Positions 43,399 to 53,400 of a stretch of DNA of 64,000 nt are shown piece by piece. The number at the start of each line of letters is the position of its first letter. Within the stretch, counting starts at the first letter, position 1. The DNA comes from Breviolum minutum Mf 1.05b.01 (lineage: Eukaryota > Sar > Dinophyceae > Suessiales > Symbiodiniaceae), in NCBI GenBank assembly GCA_000507305.1, contig DF240784.1, positions 1-64,000 of the forward strand. Reading direction: 5' to 3'. The notes beneath the pieces are model-generated. The model worked only from the letters and a program-made list of their open reading frames with translations, made no database searches and was not told the DNA's origin. The translations under genes were made by a program, and so were the position numbers.

Positions 43399-46300
43399 TC
43401 AAATCATCACGGTGGCCAACTCGACACTCTTGGCGGCAAAGTCCACCCAGCTGAAATTCCAAAGTAGTGGGTGTCCTATATGTGCAGAGGATTCCCATTC
43501 ACCTTCCCAAGCGAAGGGTGGTTGATCATCTGCTGTTGGTCCACTGATCGCGCTAAAACGCAATGCCGAACAATCGGATGCTTTGCAAATCTTCGCATCT
43601 GTATTTCCAAAGGCGTTTCTGACCTTCAAAGGGAGGGCCAAGAACAAAGGGAAACTGGTTGTGTGATGATTGACAGTGATTTGATGACACTTGGCGCTAT
43701 TAGTTGGCATTGTTCCATTCCAGTGATTGAAAAAAAAACTGTCAATTTGTTTAAAGATCTTAAGAATATAAGATGTTGTTCCCCAACTAAAAATGCCACT
43801 AACTCAATCACCTTGGCGTTGCCCAAGAGGGGGGAACCATCCTAATAATTTTGGCAACTCCTGTACCTTTGGCCATGGATGTAAGTCATATCTCGCAGCA
43901 ATAGCATTCTCTGGTGCTCGTGGCTCGCTGGGTCCTTGATAGCCTGCTGCTGATAAGGGATCATGCTGCCAGTTGTTATAGCGCAACAAATATTTCACCT
44001 TCTCCAGGTCCTTCGTGGGTGGGTTTTTCATCCACCAACCAACCCCTTTGACCAAAAACTGCGCACCGTCAAATTGAATCATTTAACACCAAGGATCGGG
44101 ATGACAATTCCAAAAATATTTGAGTTGCGTTGGCACCTAGTAAATCCTTAACCTGAATGTTTCGGCCTTTTCCCTTAGGTAGGATTCCCTTACGATCACT
44201 ACCTTTTGCTGTGACCAACCGGCGGGATTCCGGTCGCTATAAATTGCCTAGCAACATGGTTTGGGAAACGTTTTCTATTTAATTGTTGCCTTTCAATTTC
44301 GCGGATTGCGGATTTATTTGAGGTTCGGGGGAGTCACCGAATTTGGGTCCAAACCCTTTTGACAGGAATCATTGGGTCCATTCAGGAGAGATATCACTCG
44401 TATTAACCCTGAAGACTTTGTCATTTTTTGATGTGGATATACTCAGACATGTGGATGACCATAGACTTCAGGTCTTTTGAAAACAATCTAAACAATCCCC
44501 AAAAAACGTCAAAGATTCTGGATTTCCACACCGCCCAATTTTCTCATTTTTTCCATCAAACTTCAACTTTCCAACTAAAACCTTCTCTTTTCCAAGTTTC
44601 CGTTGCGTGAGAAATGTCACGCTGGAAGATCTTGGCCCTGGGATTTTTGGTATAGGAATATGCATCACCAAAACGTTTTTCCATGTCATCTGCTCCTGAA
44701 ACTTCTCGAATCTCCTTGAAGAATGGAGAGTTATAGGAAACCCAATAACCCTTATCTCGCCTCGGTTTCGAGGCGAACTGACTGAGTTGAGACATAGGGA
44801 TCAATATGCAATGAACAACCGGATTTTCTTCGAAGGAAATTCGCCAAAAAACAACAACAACTTCCAAAACTTCATTGAAGAGAAAGGGAAAATCATTTGT
44901 CTATTTACGGAAGAAGTCAACTTTTTTTAAGCAACTGAGAACTACCCGAAACCTCCCAGAATCATGGGTTTTCCGTGGAAAATGGGTGTATCTTCAATAT
45001 GATCGTTTTCTTTCAATAAAAGGGGCCCAATTTTCCACTGAACCATGATTATGGGAGAAAGGGTAATTATCCCAGTTCTGGATAAACAATCTGGGGGGTG
45101 AATGGTGCCGAGAGGCAGGTTCTGACTCACATCCTTCCATGCAATGGTTCCAGGCATCTGTTCAAGGACGGTGAGAAATCCATCTGGGACTTCATGATTG
45201 ACCACGAAGCGATTCATCATAGCAATGATCCTGGAAAACTATGGTAGTCTCTCAAAAAGGACGAAAACTTGGCATCAACCCAAAAAAACATGTTTGTTAC
45301 TATCATATGTATCCCCAAAAACCCAATCACCTTGTCAAATGATTGGGGTGTATATAGTCACCTCAGCAGGGTATTTAGCTTCCATGCTCCCATTCTCAGT
45401 TTCGGTGAGCGCCAGGATCCCGAAGGGTATCATTGGTGAAAATAGGCCGAAACCCAATAGGAAAGTAGTATTCCAACCATCCATTTTTGGGAGGGTAAAT
45501 CTCAAGTAGATCAAACTCCATTCCACACTTTCCATCAATGCTTGAATTTCCTAGCTTTATTAGCATACAATCATCCGATCCAGTGCTTCCAGGTTTTCCA
45601 CCATGGGTATTCAAGAAGCAACTCAAGGCATTTAAGAATCACTGGTCTATTTTGGTATGTTCAACCCATCCGAAAAAATGAACAGCTTAAAAATGGACAT
45701 GTTTCTTCCCTGCAAAGTTTTGAGTTTTGGGTCTTGAAAAAGGAACACATCCTTGAAAAAGAACCACCTGTAGTAACTACTCTTGCGTAGATTATAACTG
45801 CTATTAGCTCAAGTTGAGATTATAACTCACTACTTCCCCATTTATATTTGGCCATTTTTTTCAGGCTTTCACATGTCACTCCATTTATATAGCAATCAGC
45901 AATCGACTCGCCCACTTTGTACAGCCACGAAAACAAAACGGCCTTACTTTTTCATGAAATCCTGGTTGTTTAGTAGGGATCCTTATTTCATGGTTTATGC
46001 GCATCACTGGGTTGTATTTCAAATACCCGACCCTACATACCTTAAACAAACAACCAGGGTCACATTACTCAAGTCAAGATGCCACTGATTGTTGATAGTC
46101 CCCGAGTTGAATGGTGAAAACCATTTCACCCAGCTTGGACCATCCACAGCTTTTCGATTCGCCAGCAATGTGCGTGCCCATGTTAAGACACAACGAGGTT
46201 GAATGAGTTCTCGCGTGGTACGGTTGTACAACCTTAGAACCATGAAATGGGTTGAGTGAAAAAATACATGACAATCTACTAAAAACAATAATTGATGATA

Positions 46301-49300
46301 AACCTTTGGACTTCTAAAATTTTTTTCGTCATAAACGATTTGCTTTTGTTTGTTTATCCCCTTCAAAATTGCCTTCAAATATACCAAAAACCAGGGAACT
46401 AACAGAATCCCACCAAAGGGAACACGTTTTTTTGAAGGAAAAATCCCATGGTGATTTCAACTCCCAACTTCCAAACCATGGTGAGTTTACCATGGATTTC
46501 TGGTTTTCCCATCAACTGGCATCATTTTTGTTGCCACATCCTTCTACAGGTGACTTGCTGATCCAGGTAACGAATTGGTGGTTTCCTGAACCGTGAGGCC
46601 AGAACTCAAGGTATAAAAGTCATCACCGCTATAAAGCTGGCCATAATAACCTCACATACCCAGAGGTTAAACCCTGAGATCCTGGCAAAAGGTTCATAGG
46701 GATCCTTGAATATCGGATTTTTTATTACATCCGTCCATTAATTGGGTAGTTGATAATCTCTGATATTCCAACCAACCAGGGTTTTGATTCGGATATCACT
46801 TGGTACACCCTGGAAAATTAGCATTTTGATCCCAAAGACATGGAAGCGGATGGTTCAGATGATATTCCTTGAATCAATGTCTTGTGTTTTTTGGTTCAAC
46901 ATGATTTTCAGGGGTGTACACAAAAAAAAGGCAATACACCAAAGACGCAATGAGCTTTCTTCTATCTGCGCCTGTGAAGTTTTGCTTCAAACGTGTTATT
47001 TGCCGGTGCTTGAACGAGTTCACTCAATCCATGATATTACCAACAGCACACAAGTAGCATCGAAACACAGGTTTCTGATTATGACATCAAGGATAAGGAA
47101 AGCAAGCAGTCTGTTGAGAACACCATCCTCTAAAGTCTGCACCTTAGGAAGTTTTTGGAATCAGGAGTTGCATGAAGTTTCATGGCTGACTTAGAGTCTC
47201 AGATCTTTGAAATGTTTTGAATTTGTCAAAATGCTGCCAAAAATCCACTCTGGACAACACGATCTGCACTGCCACCCACAGGAAGATCATATTCCTCACG
47301 AAACAGCCAATGGAAAGGAAGAACAATCTCACCCTAAAAATTCCGCACAAATGGGGCACTGATGGATCAACTTTCCATTGGTTTTCTCCGAAGCTGCTGG
47401 TCCTTGAGGAGCCGAAGCATGGAATAGAATCCTGTCCAAGTATTGTGTCCCATATAGACATCACTGTTGTTCGGTGCCAAGCGAACGATCGCCTCAGGTG
47501 GCTGAGATGATGAAAATCGCACAGTCGACCTCCGAAACACCAAGGAAGTTTTTTGCCTCCGAAACACAGTTTAGACATGCTTCTACCCAAGGATGCAACA
47601 ATTCATCCCACTGATAGTTTAATGACATTATGACATTTGTTCACAAATATCGTATACAGTAATCTAGTAATCAATTATTGTATATATACAATTGTACGGT
47701 CATGTAGTTTCTTATATGTTCAATGTATTTTCTGATGCACCTATGCCTACCCTGATGTTGCTGAGGAACAGAACAATGACCTCTGACACGTGTGTACTCT
47801 GCAGCGCTTTCCATCGTCCATTCAGATGGCGGGGGTGCAATGCTGTCCAGGTCCTATCACGCAAGAATCACTTAGCAAGATGGAGATGCAACATGGTACC
47901 TGCTCTGATACAACTACCAACATGTCTTACATGTATATAGTTGCATGATTGTATGTATGTCTGTACGTATGTATGCGCGTATGTATGTGGGTACGTACGT
48001 ATGTACGAACGCATGCATGCATACTAGTATGTGACAGCGCAAAAATGCGCAACGTATCCAAATGCCGCATAATATCATGAATAAACATTCAAAAATGAAC
48101 ATGTCCTATTGAAAACTTGCCTCAGTACAAATCACACACCCCTCCCTTCATTTTGGAACCCCCCAAAAGCTCCTGTTCTGCTTGCAGGAATAGAAACACA
48201 TTCAAATCCAAGCATTTGGATTTACCACATGTTGCAGCATTTCCAGCCACCAAGCCATCGAGTTGTGCCCAAACAATAGCCATCTCTTGCCAGTATTCAT
48301 CACTTTTTTCCAGTGAACTTTGTATTTGATCTCTTACAAAGTTGTCATTGGCAGTGAGAAAATCCTTCGCCTTCACATATTCTGGACTACTCTCATTTTG
48401 ATACGCATACCTGAGGTGTGAAATACCAGTTGCGAATTTAACTTTTTTGGCGAAAAAAACATCACACGAAAAACAAGAAACAGCAAAAACATCTGATCTG
48501 GAAATTATGGCAAACACGGGGGGGCAAAACAAAACACTAAACAAACAAATAGCAATACACAAATATTCTCGAGTCAATTTGGCAACTCCCCCTGGTTTTG
48601 AGTAAGAAAGATTTGCAGTCTCTTCATGTTGCAGTTTTTGTACCTGAATCTTACCACAGAATGCTGAACACATTTCAACGGTTTAGGGATATATACATTG
48701 GGGATTTTTGGCTCAACCCTCCAAATCTCCATGGAATCCGGGTGGTGACTGTGAACCCTCCCTGAAACTAACAGCGAGTTTGCCCCTGAAAATAGGCCTT
48801 TAAAGCCCCAATTCAGGAAATTTCATCGAACCCACGCATCCATTTCCAGGGGTAGGGTCTCGCTGTTATTTTTCAGTAGGGTTTTTTTATTTTCCAGGAA
48901 AAAAATGGTGTGCAAATCTTGTGCCTTAAAATAGAAAAACCAAGAATCAGACCTGGGAGGCTGAAATTGAAGCTTAACATAGCCCGCCCCTGAAAAATGG
49001 TGGGAAAGGAAGACGATCATTTCCTATGCCGGTAACTTTTTTCAGGGGCAATGTCATGTTAAACTTCAGGGGGGGTTTTCTTTGGAGGGTTTTGGAGTCT
49101 AAACTTTTCAATCCCAGATACTCAATGTATGGTATATGGTATATATTATGTATATATTTACCTACATTTATGATACAAATTAAATATAGCAAACATATCC
49201 ATACATTGAGTGTCAGTCACTTGCTGCCTGGAGTTACTGCAAGAAGTTCTGCCAGTGTTGCCATGTCCGCTCCGAGGTTATAGCACCCTCCACATATCCA

Positions 49301-50163
49301 GCGGCAAAGGCTACTCGTAACTTATCATCCAATGTTTTACCCTTTGAGATCCTTGGCATGCCATGTACACAACACGCAACTGTTCAACACAAAAAAAATG
49401 CCGGAAAAATGAAGCGCCCTGGATTCTGGGAGCTGATTTTTTTCTGCTAACACATTCGCGTGTTTTTTGGGAAAATGGTTGGAAAAAACCAACTCCTTTT
49501 CTAGTTGGTGGTTTCAACCCATCTGAAAAATATGCTCGTCAAATTGGACATCTTCCCCAAATAGGGGTGAACATTAAAAACATATTTGAAACCACCACCC
49601 AGCATGGGATTTTGTCTGGAATCCAAAAATGGAGGCTTTGGGCCAACATGATGGAAGGCAAAAACTCCTGCAAATTTTCTTCCCAACAAAAATCTTGCTG
49701 CCCCAAAAATCTTCAAAATCCATTCCTAGAGTCCATCAACACAATTTCAAAAACTTTGCTCCAAGTTTCCCACGGACATGGAGTTTCGACCAACCCGTTT
49801 GGTTCAGTGAATCTTGGTATTGAACTTCTGCATCTGGATCATTTGCATTCAAAGTGCAATCAAAAGTACGTGGCCATTGACCCGCAGCTGTGAGGTCCTT
49901 GAAGGATCAAGAGTGATCAATTTCGAAGCCTTGAAATGAGAATGTTTTGAAGCAACGATGTTTATAAGTGCAAAACTATACTGTTTTCCAAGTTGATGGA
50001 TATTTTGATCTAGTTCAAACTTCAAACTATTTTGGAAGTGAAGAAGCACGTCGAATCTATATATATATATATATGTCTCCTTGCAATGAACACTGGCGCG
50101 CTGATATTCATCATATCCATGCACCCCAACAGAGAAAAGCAAGAGCCCTAATGCTCGCTGCAT
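43399..50163 (-). CDS. Phospholipase B-like protein (PLBD / lamina-ancestor family)
   Basis: Thirteen exons were placed: 50080-50163, 49778-49897, 49238-49341, 48226-48410, 48140-48180, 47770-47853, 47403-47492, about 47233-47294, 46083-46232, 45131-45230, 44586-44777, 43867-44010 and 43399-43623. Almost all join with exact phase. The N-terminus MQRALGLLLFSVGVHG is a signal peptide. Family motifs in order: LNQTGWSKLH, FAAGYVEGAITSERTW, IVWAQLDGLVAG, RGHCS|AIVRLAPNNSD, YMGHNTWTGFYSMLRLLK, VKWFSPFNSGTINNQW, VPDGFLTVLEQMPG, GYWVSYNSPFF, SYTKNPRAKIFQRD, LLRYNNWQHDPLS, FGNTDAKI, SAISGPTADDQPPFAW. PLBD proteins are secreted or lysosomal N-terminal-nucleophile amidase/lipase-like hydrolases. The Cys of HCS matches the nucleophile exposed by self-cleavage, and an intron falls right after it. 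Introns use GT, GC (TG|GCATCT after 46083) and inferred GA donors. Only the piece between 47233 and 46232 is unresolved. Total length near 550 codons fits the family. Confidence 0.92.
44014..44140. repeat. Family A TIR element, copy A10, in a PLBD intron
   Basis: CGTGGGTGGGTTTTTCATCC opens and GCGTTGGCACCTAG closes the element. The acceptor of PLBD exon 43867-44010 (CCACGAAG|GACCTG) sits at its left terminus. Confidence 0.7.
44946..45064. repeat. Family M element, copy M1, in a PLBD intron
   Basis: It contains AAAATGGGTGTATCTTCAAT, ATGATCGTTTTC and ACCATGATTATGGGAGAAAG. The same blocks in the same order occur at 54000-54112. Confidence 0.7.
45920..46078. repeat. Family C element in a PLBD intron
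   Basis: AGCCACGAAAACAAAACGGCC at the left and CAACCAGGGTCACATTACTC at the right, with GGATCCTTATTTCATGG inside. Confidence 0.65.
46804..46921. repeat. Family H element, copy H7
   Basis: ACACCCTGGAAAATTAGCAT at the left and ATGATTTTCAGGGGTGTACA at the right are inverted ends. Confidence 0.65.
47935..48020. repeat. GTAT/GTAC tetranucleotide-rich run
   Basis: Imperfect TATG, GTAC and GCAT units run through this PLBD intron. No coding capacity. Confidence 0.8.
48757..48881. repeat. Family H TIR element, copy H8, in a PLBD intron
   Basis: CCTCCCTGAAACTAACAGCG with TTTGCCCCTGAAAATAGG, mirrored by CCATTTCCAGGGGTAGG and CGCTGTTATTTTTCAG. Confidence 0.8.
48961..49071. repeat. Family H element, copy H9, in the same PLBD intron
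   Basis: CTGAAATTGAAGCTTAACAT is mirrored by ATGTCATGTTAAACTTCAG; inner arms are GCCCCTGAAAAAT and TTTTTTCAGGGGC. Confidence 0.75.
49122..49214. repeat. Family E element, copy E6, in the same PLBD intron
   Basis: ACTCAATGTATGGTATATGG is mirrored by CATATCCATACATTGAGT around ATATTTACCTACATTTATG. It ends 23 bases from the exon at 49238. Confidence 0.75.
49501..49602. repeat. Family A TIR element, copy A11, consensus-like
   Basis: CTAGTTGGTGGTTTCAACCC begins it and TTTGAAACCACCACCCAG ends it, with GCTCGTCAAATTGGACATCT and CCCCAAATAGGGGTGAACAT inside. It lies in a PLBD intron. Confidence 0.9.
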
Positions 50164-50418
50164 CTAAGAACTCAAAGACCGGAGTTGCAGGCGATATTTT
50201 TGGAAGCCGCGATGTCCCCCCGCTGTTGGGATGATACAGGGTCACTCGAGCCCAAATGTCAAGGTGACAAGGATGATGTACAACATTCAGCTGGTTGACT
50301 GTCTTAGAGATGGTATGTATGAAGAACAGATTCAATCTTATGTCAATGGTTCAGCTCTCGCTGTAAATCAAATTTGCATTTGAGAATCATTTCTACAAAC
50401 AGCTGACGAATCTACCAG

Positions 50419-53400
50419 TTAGCCTTGCAGGAGTTTTCTTATCTGAATGCTGCGGAGCATTCTATGATCCCATTTTTTCGGCAGCACAAACTTTCCCCGA
50501 CCCATTCCGTGACCCGTGCCTTTCCGAATCTTGCTCTGGATTACAGCCTTGGAAATTGCTGCGAGATTTGTTGAGAGCAGCTCTTTGTTACGCTCCTGAA
50601 GTTTAACAGCGAGTTTACCGAGTTTACCCCTGAAAACAGGCCGTTTTTGGCCCCCAAAACGGGGAATTCATCTGAACCAACCATCAAATTTTCAGAGCGA
50701 AAATGTTAGTTTTCAGGGGAGTACGTACAAAGCGTGAGTTGTCCTGCTGAAAAGAGTGAGAAACCGTGACCCATCCAAAGTCCAACTGTTGATTTGAGGT
50801 TCCTGGCAGTAGTGATCACATGTCTGGCCAGATGGTGTAAACCAGACCTTCTTGCATGTGCATCCTGCTTCTGTCAGCCTGGCTATTTGACAAATCAAAT
50901 TGCCAGGCAAAATGGGCTTGCAGGACTTGGGACAACGACATTCTGTTACATTGCCTTCACTTGTTATGTATCTCATAGCATTCTTCACCCATGATGAAGG
51001 CCGAGAGGGTTTGGAGGAGAAGGCATTTGTGAATGTTGCATTTCTTATAGTGTTGATCACTTGACGTCATTAAGATGATCTATGGTGTGACCTATCGTGA
51101 CCCATGTAAACATATGTATATATATATATCTATAATCTAGATTACAAATACCTGAATCCTCCAAGGGTCTGAAATTTCTGTCCCTTAACAACCTGGAGGC
51201 TGAAATTTGATACCCTATAGCTTCCTAGGTATAGAAAAAATAAATCATAGTGTCCAGCAACAGCAAACTGCACCTGGGAATCTCCTGCGCGGCTGGCACA
51301 GTGCAACCCAATGTGTAGCTGCGATAGTCTGGAAGTACCTTTCAAGGATTTCTAGCTGGTGGTTTCAACCCATTTGAAAAATATTTGTCAAATTGGATCC
51401 TTTCCCCAAATAGGGTTGAACATAAAAAATATTTGAAACCACCACCAAGATTTGCTTTTCCGACTTGCTTTCTTCCTCAAATTGGTCCAACTCTTCCGGA
51501 AATTTGCGAACCCGAAACTGAAACTGGATCTATGGAAGTGGATTTTCCCTTTAATCATACCAAAGTCTGATTTTTCCCGGATTCCTGGAAGTCTTGCATG
51601 ATTCTTGATTTAATGCCAACTTCTGAAGGTTGAAAAATATCAATCTGGATGTCGAAAACGAAGTTTTTCCGAAACCTTCGGTTACCGACCAATTCACCCG
51701 CCTGCATGAGTTTGGCAGGCACCCTGGATGGTCCAATAACGCAGTCGAAATTGAAGTCCGCCAACACGCGCGGCCAGGTCGTAATCGTCAGGGACAAATT
51801 GGTTCCTCTCAACATGCAAGGCTCAAAACCCCATGAAAATGACATCTCATTGTACTGGTTGGTTCATAGGGATCCTTGTCATGATTCATTATAATCCTTG
51901 TATAACATGGGTAGTAGAATCTCCTAACATCCCTTATATACAGCAAAGGTGCAAACGACTTATTTTCCATATTTTTCCATCGAAAAGACCGTGAAAAGTC
52001 TGTGGTCAATTCACTCAATCTTCCATCGTTTTTGACTCCACGCAGAGGAATCCACGTGAGATCAAGATTCGATCAACAACTGAGCTTGATGCTAGCATTT
52101 CACTACATCCAATATATTAATTCCCAACTAAGCAATATCACTATAAGTTAAAAAAAAATCTAAGTGAATCATGACTTCGATTCCAATGGTTGGGATCTTA
52201 AAACATCAATTCAAAGTCAATTAACCACCTGCAGTTCCAGGTAGCCACTCCTCCTGAAGTTGGCCCCATGACTGGTGTCACTTGTGCCAAGCGGAAGCGC
52301 AACTCGGGTCCCGGTTCCTCTACATTCGCATTGGGTCCCGACTCCATGTCCATCTGCATTGCTTCATCCGAAGATGGTGCAGTTTTTTCGCTGCCCACGA
52401 ACTGGAGGTCTAAAGTGGAATGAGACCACTCCTGGAAAAATACTTGGGAACTGTTGGTACAAAACAACATGTTTTTTTTTGTCAGGGGAAAGGTGCCAAA
52501 ACAATAGACAATTGATAAGTAAATAGGATATATTCTATGTAAATATATATTTGTACATGATTGAATGTGATGAAACCCAAAAAACAAATGAAATCTGAAT
52601 AAGAGTAAAACAATTTTGCAAAACATTCAAAAGGCATCACCAACCTCAGGTATCTTTTTTTTTCAAAAAAAAAAACTGTGCATCCTTTATTACACCCCGG
52701 AAATTTATCAGTTCGCCCCTAAAACGAGGCAATCCCAAAAGGAAACTCATCTTCCAACCATCCATTTTTCAGGGGCGAGCTGTTAAATTTCGGGGGAGTA
52801 TTAAAAGCAGGGACAAGTTAACTCAGCTCTGCAAAAAAATCGGCTCCTGTCCATTCAAAGACACATGAAGCTTCACGTCTCCAGCGCCCAAACGTTTCCA
52901 GGAAAAGCCATCGGGAGTTGGACAACTGAGGCTGTGTGTCGTATGAAACTCTGCCAGTGTCGACACGAAACTGGTATCCCAACCCATATCACGACTTACG
53001 AAGAAATCTCCACCATCAATCCAAATATCAATGACTTCTGGTAAGGACTCATTATATTCCGTGAAATTCCATGTCAAGTTGGACTCCAATGTGCTTGTTG
53101 TACTTGAGAACGAAGTACTCGTGGAACTTGTGGTAGATGTTTGGGATGTTGACGTGGTAGAACTGCTAGAGCTTGTAGATGTTGTGGTGAAGGTCGAGCT
53201 GCTTGATGTACTCGTTGAAGAGCTTGAGCTGCTGGAACTTGAAGATGTTGAACTGCTTGTAGAGGAGCTTGTAGAAGTGCTTGTGGTACTTGTGCTACTA
53301 GTACTACTTGATGCGCTGGAACTTGTGCTTGTTGTACTAGAGCTTGTGCTACTTGTCGATGTACTTGTGGAACTTGTTGTGGTAAATGTAGTACTCGTGG

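Noticed and set aside
48575..48673. Minus-strand segment VQKLQHEETANLSYSKP as a PLBD exon
   Set aside because: The exons on either side (49238-49341 and 48226-48410) join directly in phase and match the family without it.
48697..48712. TTTTTGGCTCAA resembles the 3' half of the dinoflagellate spliced leader
   Set aside because: Only about eleven bases match, the rest of the 22-base leader is absent, and it lies inside a PLBD intron. It is treated as chance, not as a relict leader or SL RNA gene.
50111..50335. Minus-strand ORF containing VTLYHPNSGGTSRLPKISPA
   Set aside because: A different minus frame at 50163 gives a signal peptide that joins the PLBD exons in phase, so this ORF is a shadow.
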